DNA of 64,000 nucleotides from Ruegeria atlantica (GTDB lineage Bacteria > Pseudomonadota > Alphaproteobacteria > Rhodobacterales > Rhodobacteraceae), in the NCBI RefSeq assembly GCF_013032005.1, contig NZ_WQBE01000013.1:1-64000 (forward strand), read 5' to 3'. The notes beneath the pieces are model-generated. The model was given only the letters and a program-made list of their open reading frames with translations. It did not search any database and had not been told where the DNA came from. Of the stretch, positions 8,611 to 16,624 are shown piece by piece. Both the position numbers and the translations under genes were made by a program. Within the stretch, counting starts at the first letter, position 1. The number at the start of each line of letters is the position of its first letter.

Positions 8611-9579
8611 TCAGACCTTGATGTTGGTAAGAACGCGCATCACGATCAGGTTCAGCGTCAGCATGATGCCCACGAAGAAACAGGCCGGGATGAACAGGGG
8701 ATGATCAACCACGTCGTCATAGTAATTGGGATCTGTCACCATGATGAACAGCAGGCAGAAAAGGGGAAACCCTGACAGAAACTTGCCGGACCATTTTGCC
8801 TCGGCGGTGATCGCCTTTACACGCCGGAACAGGCGGAAACGGGCGCGGATCACCTTGGCCAGACCAGCCAGAATTTCAGCAAGGTTACCGCCTGACTGTT
8901 GTTGAATACCCACGGCCACCGCCAGAAAGCGAAGGTCCTGCATGTCCAGACGTTCAGCCAGATCACTCAGCGCCTCCCCCACGTCCCGGCCATATGCGCA
9001 TTCGTCGGCAATTACACCGAACTCGGTTCCCAGTGGGTCCTGTACTTCGTTTGCGACAATCTGAATAGACGACACAAATGGGTTGCCCACGCGCAGGGAT
9101 CGGACCATCAATTCAACCGCGTCAGGCAGTTGCTCTTCCATCATGCCCATGCGTTTACCGGCCTTCCGGCTCACCCAGGTGTAGACACCGCCAACACCGA
9201 TAAAGACCGACAATGCCACCCGCAGAACCATTTCCGTTGCGGTGCCGACGCTCAGGCCGACGAAAGCAAAGCCTGACAAAAGGATCATGACCATGATCAG
9301 TTGTTTCGGGGTGAAGGCAATAGCTGCCTTCTGCGCTTTGTCAGCCAACAGCGAATAGAGCGGGATGCTCTGCGTTTTCATATGCTGCTGCATTTCCTTG
9401 CGCAGCTGTTCCAGCACTTGTTCCCGCCCGACACCTTTGTCGAGCATGTCCAGACGCCGGTTTACACGGCTGTTCAGGCTGATGGATTTGCCGAAAGCCA
9501 CCAGATAGATGCCTTCGACTAGGGCGAACACCGCGACGAAGATCACGACATAGATGAGCGCCTCAACAGGCAGTTGCAT
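8611..9579 (-). CDS. tadB: TadB, inner-membrane platform protein
   Basis: The 322-aa type II secretion F-domain protein has an N-terminal span (about 7-27), two central spans (about 90-135), the family block MMEEQLPDAVELMVRSLRVG, and two C-terminal spans. It is the partner of TadC in the Flp pilus base. GGAGAT precedes the ATG, and 11 nt separate it from the tadA/cpaF stop. This fits one polycistronic message for the assembly machine. Confidence 0.93.
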   Translation of the reverse strand: MQLPVEALIYVVIFVAVFALVEGIYLVAFGKSISLNSRVNRRLDMLDKGVGREQVLEQLRKEMQQHMKTQSIPLYSLLADKAQKAAIAFTPKQLIMVMILLSGFAFVGLSVGTATEMVLRVALSVFIGVGGVYTWVSRKAGKRMGMMEEQLPDAVELMVRSLRVGNPFVSSIQIVANEVQDPLGTEFGVIADECAYGRDVGEALSDLAERLDMQDLRFLAVAVGIQQQSGGNLAEILAGLAKVIRARFRLFRRVKAITAEAKWSGKFLSGFPLFCLLFIMVTDPNYYDDVVDHPLFIPACFFVGIMLTLNLIVMRVLTNIKV

Positions 9580-9590
9580 TGCCAGATCTC

Positions 9591-11024
9591 CTACATATTC
9601 GTTGGTTCATAGACCGAAGCGGGCAGGTCAAAGCCCCACAGGCGGAAGCGCTCAGAATAGTGACTGCGCACGCCGGTCGCTGTGAAGTGACCGATGATTT
9701 TGTTGTCCGGTGTTAGTCCAACACGTTGAAATTTAAAGATTTCCTGCATCGAGATCACATCGCCTTCCATGCCCGTAATCTCGGTGATTGAGGTCATCCG
9801 ACGCGAACCATCCTGCAAACGGCTGGCCTGCACGATCAGGTTCACAGCAGACGAAATCTGGCTTCTTACCGCTTTGATTGGCATTTCGATACCGGCCATC
9901 GCGATCATGTTTTCCAGGCGCGAAATCCCGTCGCGCGCCGAGTTGGCGTGGATCGTGGTCATCGAACCGTCGTGGCCGGTGTTCATGGCCTGCAACATGT
10001 CGATCACCTCGGCGCCACGCGTCTCACCCACGATAATGCGGTCGGGACGCATACGCAGGGCGTTTTTCAGACAGTCGCGCGGGCTGACCTCACCTTTGCC
10101 TTCGACGTTTGGCGGACGGCTTTCCATCCGACCCACATGGGTCTGTTGCAGCTGAAGTTCCGCCGTATCCTCGATTGTCAGGATGCGTTCTGCGTCATCG
10201 ATGAAGCTGGACAAGGCGTTCAGTGTGGTGGTTTTACCCGAACCCGTACCACCTGAAACGATGATGTTCAGACGGGTTGACACGGCGGCCTGAAGATAAG
10301 CGGCCATTTCTTCGGTAAAGGCACCGAAATTCACCAGGTCATCGATGCCCAGCTTGTCTTTTTTGAACTTACGAATTGAGACCAGCGATCCATCCACGGC
10401 AATCGGCGGCACCATCGCATTGAAACGCGAACCATCAGCCAAGCGAGCGTCAACGTAAGGGTTGGATTCATCGACACGACGTCCCACAGCGGACACGATC
10501 TTGTCGATGATCCGCATCAGGTGCTTTTCGTCTTTAAAGGTGATGTCGCTGATTTCCAGCCTACCGTCGCGTTCCACAAAGATCTGTTGCGGACCGTTGA
10601 CCAGAATATCGTTGACAGTATCGTCCTGCAGCAAGGTTTCAAGCGGGCCAAGACCCGTCACTTCGTCATACAGTTCCTTATTCAACTGCGAGCGGTCCTC
10701 GCGGTTCAGAACAATGTTCCGGGTTTCCAAAATTTCGCTGACAATCGAGCTGATTTCCGCGCGCAACTCGGATTCGCCTGCATTTTCGAGCGCCGCTAGG
10801 TTCAGGTTTTCCAACAGTTCGCGATGCAGTTCGATCTTGATCTCGCCAAGGCGTTCCTTGCGCTTGCGATCGCGATCTCCGGCCACCGGTTCGGCCGCCT
10901 TTTTCTGCACGGGCCGTCGAGCGACGGCATTAGCAGTGGGCTTTTTTTCCGCAACAGGTTCAGGTGTCGCGGCCGGAGTTTGAACCGGCTGCGCTTCGGG
11001 CTGTTTCTTGTAACGTGAAAACAC
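9591..11024 (-). CDS. cpaF: TadA/CpaF secretion ATPase
   Basis: The 477-aa cytoplasmic motor ATPase powers Flp pilus assembly. It has a basic, Ala/Pro-rich N-terminal tail (about 1-60), a helical N-domain, Walker [10 protein letters not shown] (258-266), Asp box and Walker B around RIIVGE (329-334), and a His box near [10 protein letters not shown] (351-360). The length and all catalytic boxes are normal for CpaF. The start codon is GTG with GGGAGAGAG upstream, 25 nt after the tadZ stop. Confidence 0.95.
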   Translation of the reverse strand: MFSRYKKQPEAQPVQTPAATPEPVAEKKPTANAVARRPVQKKAAEPVAGDRDRKRKERLGEIKIELHRELLENLNLAALENAGESELRAEISSIVSEILETRNIVLNREDRSQLNKELYDEVTGLGPLETLLQDDTVNDILVNGPQQIFVERDGRLEISDITFKDEKHLMRIIDKIVSAVGRRVDESNPYVDARLADGSRFNAMVPPIAVDGSLVSIRKFKKDKLGIDDLVNFGAFTEEMAAYLQAAVSTRLNIIVSGGTGSGKTTTLNALSSFIDDAERILTIEDTAELQLQQTHVGRMESRPPNVEGKGEVSPRDCLKNALRMRPDRIIVGETRGAEVIDMLQAMNTGHDGSMTTIHANSARDGISRLENMIAMAGIEMPIKAVRSQISSAVNLIVQASRLQDGSRRMTSITEITGMEGDVISMQEIFKFQRVGLTPDNKIIGHFTATGVRSHYSERFRLWGFDLPASVYEPTNM

Positions 11025-11049
11025 GGCGGCTCTCTCCCTTTAGGACTGG

Positions 11050-12282
11050 TTACGCGGCCTCAGCGTCGCTGCTGCCCAAACTATGAAGCGATTTCGCAAG
11101 CTTCGCGATTTCGCGACGCAGCGGATTCTTGGCGGCTGCATTGGCCAGCGGTTGTCCGTGGTCGCCACTCTGCATGACCGGCTTGCCGCCATCCGGCAAT
11201 TGCAGGTCAATGGAGATACCCAAGCTTTCACCCATTCGTTTGACCCGGCTTTTGCCGTTCAGATCGGTAAATTTCGGCGCCCGATTCAGAGCAAAGCGCA
11301 ATTTGTTGAAAGGCAATTCCTCGGCCTGCAGTGCACGTTTCAGGCGCAGCGCGTTCTGAGCCGAGCGCATGTCCAGTTCAATCATGGCGAAATACACATG
11401 TGCGGCCTGAAGAACGGTTTCAGACCAGTGAACCAGCGTCGAGGGCATGTCCACGATCACATAATCAAAGTTCCGGCGGGCTGTTTCGATCACGCGCTGA
11501 ATATCTTCGGGTGTGATCAGATCGAGCGGCACCATGTCCGATGGCGCTGTCAGAACTTGCAGTTTCTCTTCATAGGTTTGCAACGCTTGAGAAAATACGT
11601 CGTCATCCATCAGCGATGTGTCCGAAAGCATTTCAAAGACAGTTTCGCGCCGTGGTAAATCCAGATAGGTCGAAACTGTGCCGAATTGCAGATCCAGATC
11701 CAACAGACAGACTGATGGCGCGTCTTTGTCCGATACGGTGGCCAATTCCCAGGCCAGATTGACTGCCATAGTGGTGGAACCGACGCCTCCGGCAAGTCCG
11801 TGGACCACAAAGAGGGCCCCTTCTTTCGATTCACCTTGCGCCAAAGGTGCAGCGGCCTGCTGTACTGCAACTGGATCGGGCTGGTTCATCCGGGCGATAG
11901 CTTCCTGCAATTCGCCTTCGGGCAGAGGGTAGGGGACGAACTCGTCCGCGCCTTTGCGCAACAGTTGGTGTAGAGACGCGGGAGTGACGTCTTCGGCGAT
12001 CAGGACGATTTTGATCTTCTTTTCTTTGGCTCGCGTGATGATCTCACCCATCAAGGACAGGTTGTCTTCATCTTCGCCGTCAATCGCCAAGGCGACAAAC
12101 TCCAAAGAATCGGCATCAGGTTGGCTGAAGAATGCCAGAGCTTCGGCAAAACCGAGATCACCCCATCGTTCTCCCAGTGCAACCTCCATATCTTCGATCA
12201 GAAGGTCGAAATTCTGGACGTCACGGCTGATGGTGCAGGCCAGAATGGCGTTTTTATCATCTTGTGGCGATGCGCTCGTCAT
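11050..12282 (-). CDS. cpaE: TadZ/CpaE pilus-localisation ATPase
   Basis: This 410-aa protein has a receiver-like N-terminal domain (about 10-135) and a ParA/MinD-type C-terminal domain. The nucleotide loop reads AGGVGSTT (164-171), which lacks both lysines of the usual deviant Walker motif. This is known for TadZ proteins and suggests weak or no ATP turnover. TadZ marks the cell site where the pilus is built. The ATG at 12282 is preceded by AAGGA, and a GTG two codons upstream is possible. The gene starts 195 nt after the OmpA-like gene, with a hairpin in the gap. Confidence 0.9.
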   Translation of the reverse strand: MTSASPQDDKNAILACTISRDVQNFDLLIEDMEVALGERWGDLGFAEALAFFSQPDADSLEFVALAIDGEDEDNLSLMGEIITRAKEKKIKIVLIAEDVTPASLHQLLRKGADEFVPYPLPEGELQEAIARMNQPDPVAVQQAAAPLAQGESKEGALFVVHGLAGGVGSTTMAVNLAWELATVSDKDAPSVCLLDLDLQFGTVSTYLDLPRRETVFEMLSDTSLMDDDVFSQALQTYEEKLQVLTAPSDMVPLDLITPEDIQRVIETARRNFDYVIVDMPSTLVHWSETVLQAAHVYFAMIELDMRSAQNALRLKRALQAEELPFNKLRFALNRAPKFTDLNGKSRVKRMGESLGISIDLQLPDGGKPVMQSGDHGQPLANAAAKNPLRREIAKLAKSLHSLGSSDAEAA

Positions 12283-12450
12283 TAACACAATCCTTGTCGC
12301 GAGAGCCGACCAACCCAGAGAACCCGAAGATTCTGTCTGGTTCGCTCTTGCCCCGTCGCGGCCAGATTTGGCCGCAGGTCACCTAATTGTTGAAAATTTG
12401 GCTTGGAACTTAGGCAAGATTTAGGCGCAAAAGAACCAATTGTAGGGAAA

Positions 12451-12469
12451 TGGGCGACGATGTCGCCCA
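12451..12469 (-). terminator. hairpin between the OmpA-like gene and tadZ
   Basis: A perfect 8-bp stem (TGGGCGAC / GTCGCCCA) with a 3-nt loop lies 9 nt after the OmpA-like stop. The following minus-strand bases are TTTCCCTACA, so it is a weak terminator or a processing/stability element. It would lower transcription of the assembly genes relative to those upstream. Confidence 0.5.
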
Positions 12470-12477
12470 AATCCGAC

Positions 12478-13107
12478 TTATTGTTCGGTTGTATCGCCAA
12501 CTCGTGTCTGGCTACGCAGTTGCGCCTCGTACGTCGCGCTTTGTACATATTCGCGATAGACGATGGCGGCATACTTGCCGTCCAGAACCAGCGGGTTGCG
12601 ATCCACAAAGCCCGAAACCTCGGTCACGGTGCGGCGGTTGCGCCGATCGCGATTCGGGGTATCGATCAACGGGCGTGACTTGCCGAAGGAAACGACAGCC
12701 TCAAGACGTGAGCGCGAGATGCCCTGCTGTGTCAGGAAGGCAACCGCCGCATTGGCGCGTCGCTGGCCCAGTGCCTTGTTGTAACCAGTCGAACCGACGG
12801 CGTCGGTATGGCCATAGACCCGGAACCGCGCTTCGGGGAACTGTTTGATCCACGCAGCCTGCCGCAACAGAACCCGCTGAGCCGTTTCGTCCAGCTTTGC
12901 GCTGTCAAAGGCAAAGTTGATCTGCGTCGGAACCTCGGCCGCGAACCGCTGACCCAGGATTTGGGCATAGGTCAGTTCGCCGTTCATGACCTGGGTATTG
13001 TTCAGGGTCGCATTCCCGAAAGCACCTTGATCAACTTCATACCCGGCTTCACGCGTGCAAGCGGCGACAGCAACCGAAAGACCCAGTGTGATTATCCACT
13101 TCTGCAT
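12478..13107 (-). CDS. OmpA-family lipoprotein of the tad locus
   Basis: The 209-aa protein has a lipoprotein signal with lipobox VAAC (Cys17) and an OmpA peptidoglycan-binding domain (about 62-165), including YGHTDAVGSTGYN and the RRANAAVAFL block. A C-terminal extension of about 45 residues ends the protein. It probably ties the outer-membrane secretin region to peptidoglycan. The start was set by the excellent AGGAGG upstream of the ATG at 13107. Longer frames lack a signal peptide. It lies 16 nt after the secretin stop. Confidence 0.85.
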   Translation of the reverse strand: MQKWIITLGLSVAVAACTREAGYEVDQGAFGNATLNNTQVMNGELTYAQILGQRFAAEVPTQINFAFDSAKLDETAQRVLLRQAAWIKQFPEARFRVYGHTDAVGSTGYNKALGQRRANAAVAFLTQQGISRSRLEAVVSFGKSRPLIDTPNRDRRNRRTVTEVSGFVDRNPLVLDGKYAAIVYREYVQSATYEAQLRSQTRVGDTTEQ

Positions 13108-13123
13108 TGGTCCTATCCTCCTA

Positions 13124-14530
13124 TCAATCCAGAACGTAGCCGTAGGAGCTGCCAAAGTCCTGCTTGGCCACTTCCGAGGCTGCGCCGGCACCCGGGCGCG
13201 TTGTACGACCGACTTTGCCGTTCACGAACAGATCAAATTCGCTGGGCGGCTTGACCCGATCTGTTGGCAATGCCAGCGCTTCACCACGTGTCGGCGAAAC
13301 CAGATGCGCAGTGATTATGATAACCAGTTCGCTTTGTTGGCGCTGGTATTCCGCAGAGCGGAACAACGCTCCCAGCACCGGAATATCACCGACCCAGGGA
13401 ACTTGGCTGTTCAGGTCTGCAAAGTCATCTTGAATCAACCCCGCGATTGCGAAGCTCTCACCATCTCGCAATTCAACCGTCGTGCTGGTCTGACGAGTGA
13501 CAAAGCTAGGAACTGTATCGCCTTGGATAGTAAAGTCTGAACTGGTGTCAATGCTGGACACGGCGGCGGCAAGCTCAAGATTGATCAGATCGCCATCCAC
13601 AACGCGCGGAATAAAGTCGATTTCAACGCCGAACGTCTTGTATTCAATGGCAATAACACCATCTTCTTGCGGCACCGGAATGGGAACTTCACCGCCGGCA
13701 AGGAAGGTTGCTTCCTGACCCGACAGGGCAGACAGGTTTGGCTCTGCCAGACTGCGGGCAAGACCTTTGGCCTCCAATGCTTCCAGCAACAAACGCACCT
13801 GCGTCGATCCGGCCCCAAAGCCGAACAGGATGGCGCCTGTGTTTGTTTGAAGTATGGGGATGTTGTCGTTCAGTGCGTTGGCCAGAGCACCCGCATTGTT
13901 GAGGGTGTTGAAACCACCTGTCACGTCACCGCCGCCGAAGCCCAGCGAAGCGGTCAGGCTTTTTGCCACCGAGCGGTTCATCTCGGCAAAGCGTACTTTC
14001 AGCATGACTTGCTGTACGCCCCCGACTGACATCAGGTTCGAAACACGCTCGGGCGCGTAACGCTCGGCCAGTTCCAGTGCCCGCGCCAGTTTTGCGCCGC
14101 TGGAAACCGTTCCCGAAAGGACGATGCCATCATTGGCTGTGCGCACTTCGATCTGTTCACCTGGCAAAATCTGAACCAAACGCTCTTTGAATTCAGATAC
14201 ATCCGGCGATACGCGAACCCGAACATTTGCCAGCAGGTTACCCGCGCCGTCAAACAGGGTCAGCGTAGTCAGACCCGGTGCCTTACCCAGCACATAAATA
14301 GTGCGATCCGAAAGCGACGAGATATCGGCGATTCCGGCATTAGCAATGCTAAGTTCGGCGAAAGGTTCTTCGCTTTCCACCACAATTGCGCGGTTCATCG
14401 GAACGTCCAGCGTTTCCGCTGAACCATTCTTTACCACGCGCAAAGTTTCAGCCCAGGCCGTATGGCCGACCGGACCAACTATAAGCGCCAACCCCATAAG
14501 GGTTGCGCTGATCCAAGTACGTATTGTCAT
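13124..14530 (-). CDS. cpaC: RcpA/CpaC outer-membrane secretin
   Basis: The 468-aa protein has a signal peptide (about 1-27, ending AWA). It continues with an N-terminal pilus secretin domain, a BON-like section around VQILPGEQIEVRTANDGIVLSG, and a C-terminal secretin domain ending with the family signature VPWVGDIPVLGALFRS. It forms the outer-membrane channel for the Flp pilus. GGAGAGG precedes the ATG. Unlike the rest of the cluster it stands 192 nt from its upstream neighbour cpaB, with a hairpin and an AT-rich palindrome in the gap, so it may have its own promoter. Confidence 0.93.
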   Translation of the reverse strand: MTIRTWISATLMGLALIVGPVGHTAWAETLRVVKNGSAETLDVPMNRAIVVESEEPFAELSIANAGIADISSLSDRTIYVLGKAPGLTTLTLFDGAGNLLANVRVRVSPDVSEFKERLVQILPGEQIEVRTANDGIVLSGTVSSGAKLARALELAERYAPERVSNLMSVGGVQQVMLKVRFAEMNRSVAKSLTASLGFGGGDVTGGFNTLNNAGALANALNDNIPILQTNTGAILFGFGAGSTQVRLLLEALEAKGLARSLAEPNLSALSGQEATFLAGGEVPIPVPQEDGVIAIEYKTFGVEIDFIPRVVDGDLINLELAAAVSSIDTSSDFTIQGDTVPSFVTRQTSTTVELRDGESFAIAGLIQDDFADLNSQVPWVGDIPVLGALFRSAEYQRQQSELVIIITAHLVSPTRGEALALPTDRVKPPSEFDLFVNGKVGRTTRPGAGAASEVAKQDFGSSYGYVLD

Positions 14531-14606
14531 GTGACCTGCCTCTCCGATCACGCCTCGTTTTTTGGGTCTATGCCCTATGTCAGGTAACACTGCGCGAATT
14601 ACGAAT

Positions 14607-14618
14607 TTATTGCAATAA
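14607..14618. promoter_or_regulatory. 12-bp AT-rich palindrome upstream of the secretin gene
   Basis: TTATTGCAATAA is a perfect palindrome 77 bp upstream of the secretin ATG, within the only sizeable gap of the downstream tad genes. It could be an operator or part of an internal promoter. AT-rich palindromes of this length can also occur by chance. Confidence 0.3.
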
Positions 14619-14672
14619 TCAAGGGTTTCTGGAATTTTCCTTATGTGGACAATGCGCAACATGCATAACGAA

Positions 14673-14699
14673 ACAAGCCGCGCAGTTGGCGCGGCTTGT
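14673..14699 (-). terminator. GC-rich hairpin after cpaB
   Basis: An 11-bp perfect stem (ACAAGCCGCGC / GCGCGGCTTGT) with a 5-nt loop lies 23 nt after the cpaB stop on the minus strand. The T-run after it is poor (TTCGTTATG), so it may be a partial terminator or an mRNA 3'-end stabiliser separating pilin/cpaB from secretin expression. Confidence 0.55.
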
Positions 14700-14722
14700 A
14701 TTGGTAAATCTCTGATTTAACG

Positions 14723-15598
14723 TCAGTTTGTGCAAGGAATTTCGGTTTGCACAATTTCTCCGCTACGTCGAACTCTCGTGTAGCATTTCCGTTCTTCAGC
14801 CTGAACCGGGGCAGGGGCTGCTTCTTTGATTCCCAACAGTTTTCGCTGGTCCACTTCAACCGCACTTGCGATTGTGTCGTCCTGCACCCCAACTAAGGCC
14901 AATGACAAGCGACCTGTGTTTTGTGCTTGGGCCAAAGCCGCGATTTCTTCTGGGGTGGCGGCTACTGTCACAGTACGCGCAATTGTTGTGCCCGTCAGAT
15001 CTGATCCCGCTGACTGGTCAATCGCGACCAATTCGATGTTGGTCTGAATCAGGCGGGTGATTTCGCCGACTCCAGCCTGAAGGTTGCTGTTAACGGTTCC
15101 GGTCCAATACACATCTACACTATCACCAGGGCGCAAAAAGCCAGAAACACCAGACGCAACATCAACGCTGATCGCAAAAGCGCGTTTACCTTTTTCTATC
15201 CGTGAGGTCAGACCTGCAGCCTCCCCAGGATTGGTGACTTTGACCTCCATGAGGGCCTCGTCTTTTTCCATCGCTCTCAGGACGAATCGGTCTCCCTTAG
15301 CGTCTTCAGGAAACAAAACGGCCATGTCCACGAAGCTGCCTTCCGGGATTGCTTCGTCAGGCCAGTTGACGACACGAACGTCTTCCTTGGCCAGGCGCTC
15401 TCCGTATTTCATGGCTCGGTTGGATACAAGAACGCCAGTGGTCCCTTCCAGGGCCGCATTTTCCAACGCTTGTTGCGCGGCCAGGCGTTCTCGGGCGAGT
15501 TGGTCCTGATGCTGTGCGATGTAGTCGCGCGCCAAATAGACGGCGCCTCCGGCCAAAGCCACCCCGACAATCAGGACAAGTCCAAATACTGCACGCAT
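14723..15598 (-). CDS. cpaB: RcpC/CpaB Flp pilus assembly protein
   Basis: This 291-aa protein has an N-terminal membrane anchor (about 3-25), a SAF domain (about 50-115, with the GTTGVLVSNRAMKYGERL segment) and an RcpC/CpaB C-terminal domain. It is a periplasmic, inner-membrane-anchored component needed for pilus assembly. Two cysteines near the C-terminus (KCYTRV and EIPCTN) could form a disulfide. GAGGGGA precedes the ATG. It lies 152 nt downstream of the second pilin gene. Confidence 0.9.
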   Translation of the reverse strand: MRAVFGLVLIVGVALAGGAVYLARDYIAQHQDQLARERLAAQQALENAALEGTTGVLVSNRAMKYGERLAKEDVRVVNWPDEAIPEGSFVDMAVLFPEDAKGDRFVLRAMEKDEALMEVKVTNPGEAAGLTSRIEKGKRAFAISVDVASGVSGFLRPGDSVDVYWTGTVNSNLQAGVGEITRLIQTNIELVAIDQSAGSDLTGTTIARTVTVAATPEEIAALAQAQNTGRLSLALVGVQDDTIASAVEVDQRKLLGIKEAAPAPVQAEERKCYTRVRRSGEIVQTEIPCTN

Positions 15599-15750
15599 TC
15601 ACGTCCCCTCGTATTGTTCTATTTTGGTTTGTTCGCCGCGACATTACGACGAAGTCCATTTCTTCGTAATGTTAAATTGTGTCGAAAAGGGGGACAATCT
15701 CGATTAATTTCGTGATTGTAATTCCGCACTCATTCTGAGGCGTTTCCGCA

Positions 15751-15963
15751 TCAGGGGCTGGTGGCGGAAAACTTTGTGCGTATGTCTTGAACCTCAACCG
15801 CAGAGACTGCGGCACCATTTTTTGCGTCCAGGTTTTGCACAGGATCTGCGATGTAAAGACCGATGAAAGAGCCAAAGCCAACCAGCATGGCTGTCAGCAC
15901 GACCCAATCAACCGTTACGGCCCCGTCCTCTTGGTGAGAAAATTTTGCAAGTCTCTTCAGCAT
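15751..15963 (-). CDS. second Flp-type pilin (minor pilin candidate)
   Basis: The 70-aa prepilin is parallel to the first pilin: basic leader, Gly14 cleavage point, then AVTVDWVVLTA, identical to the paralogue. The mature form is about 56 aa. The usual Glu-Tyr pair of Flp pilins is Asp-Trp here. The C-terminal half diverges (YIADPVQNLDAKNG). The ribosome site is weak compared with the AGGAGG of the first pilin gene, and a terminator lies between the two. It is therefore probably made in smaller amounts, as a minor pilin or pseudopilin. Confidence 0.85.
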   Translation of the reverse strand: MLKRLAKFSHQEDGAVTVDWVVLTAMLVGFGSFIGLYIADPVQNLDAKNGAAVSAVEVQDIRTKFSATSP

Positions 15964-15989
15964 AGGAGTACCACTTTAGGGATATTGCA

Positions 15990-16025
15990 TAAAAAGAGGG
16001 GCCAAGCCTAAGCAAGCATGGCCCC
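15990..16025 (-). terminator. intrinsic terminator after the main pilin gene
   Basis: On the minus strand the stem GGGGCCA / TGGCCCC (15998-16004 with 16019-16025) is followed by CTCTTTTTATG. It lies 29 nt past the pilin stop. It should stop much transcription and give a short, abundant pilin mRNA, with partial read-through into the second pilin and the assembly genes. Confidence 0.75.
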
Positions 16026-16053
16026 ACCATATAAATCTCTACCGGCGTTTCTA

Positions 16054-16272
16054 TTAGCCGCCGGAGGTCGTCGTGCCGAACTTGGTTTTGATGTCTTCAA
16101 CCGTGGTGCCGTTGATTTCGGTACCGATTTTGCCCGACAGAGCTGCGGTGCCATCACCGATCGCGCTGTAAGCAACTGCGGCCAGGCCAACGATAGCTGC
16201 AGTCAGAACGACCCAGTCAACTGTTACGGCGCCGTCTTCGTCTTTGCGGAAGTTCTTGATGAACTTGATCAT
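16054..16272 (-). CDS. flp: Flp family type IVb pilin (main pilin candidate)
   Basis: The 72-aa prepilin has a basic 14-residue leader ending in Gly14, then AVTVDWVVLTAAIVGLAAVAYSA, a long hydrophobic helix. The mature pilin is about 58 aa. Asp19-Trp20 replace the usual Glu-Tyr after the cleavage site. A strong AGGAGG lies 6-7 nt before the ATG, and an intrinsic terminator directly follows the gene. It is the first gene of the tad locus and is divergent from a lytic transglycosylase. TadV should process it. Confidence 0.92.
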   Translation of the reverse strand: MIKFIKNFRKDEDGAVTVDWVVLTAAIVGLAAVAYSAIGDGTAALSGKIGTEINGTTVEDIKTKFGTTTSGG

Positions 16273-16361
16273 GTTACGTCCCTCCTAAAGGATCAAAAGT
16301 CAAATAAACCTCGGGGTCTATCAGAGCTTTCTCTCTCAGTCCGCTCCCGACCGTCTCGGTA

Positions 16362-16376
16362 TGGCACTATGATTGC
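16362..16376 (+). promoter_or_regulatory. sigma-54-like -24/-12 element
   Basis: TGGCAC, 5 nt, TTGC matches the RpoN consensus TGGCAC-N5-TTGCW except for the final W. It points toward the transglycosylase gene, whose ATG lies about 250 nt downstream, which is long for a leader. A chance match is quite possible. Confidence 0.3.
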
Positions 16377-16526
16377 CTGTCAGGCGTGGCAGGAATTGGG
16401 CTAAACACCATTTTTTTTCTTTTCCGCTTAACTTTTTGGTAGTTTTTTCTTCAAGCTATTGAAAATAAACAAATAAAAATTCGTTACCGATTGGGGTGTT
16501 CTGTGCTGCCGATGCAAAATTGCGCC

Positions 16527-16550
16527 AAATGAGGCGAAATTGCCCCATTT
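16527..16550. promoter_or_regulatory. imperfect 9-bp inverted repeat upstream of the transglycosylase gene
   Basis: The arms AAATGAGGC and GCCCCATTT pair at 8 of 9 positions around a 6-nt spacer. The neighbouring bases repeat the theme GCAAAATTGCG / GCGAAATTGCC. This is a possible operator, with no known binding protein. Confidence 0.3.
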
Positions 16551-16573
16551 CGACGTGTTTCTCTGGCTTTACA

Positions 16574-16598
16574 ACGGGATTCGCGGTTCAAATCCCGT
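16574..16598 (+). promoter_or_regulatory. 8-bp inverted repeat in the transglycosylase leader
   Basis: ACGGGATT and AATCCCGT are perfect complements with a 9-nt loop, ending 26 nt before the ATG. The loop region GGTTCAAATCC resembles a tRNA T-arm, but no tRNA can be folded here. It may be a leader hairpin or an operator. Confidence 0.35.
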
Positions 16599-16624
16599 AA
16601 AAGAAAAAACATGAGGCAGGCAAA

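Larger units (their letters stand above)
16273..16624. promoter_or_regulatory. 352-bp divergent regulatory region between pilin and transglycosylase genes
   Basis: No coding capacity is visible. The middle (about 16405-16490) is very AT-rich, with T-tracts (16412-16419, 16443-16449) and A-tracts. Toward the right end are a GC-containing inverted repeat and a leader hairpin. A sigma-54-like element lies at 16362-16376 on the plus strand. The region must contain the pilin promoter, but I cannot point to clear -35/-10 boxes. Confidence 0.6.

Noticed and set aside
16574-16598. tRNA-like T-arm (GGTTCAAATCC)
   Set aside because: No acceptor, D- or anticodon arm can be folded around it, and the stem pairing does not fit the T-arm. 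It is kept only as an inverted repeat.
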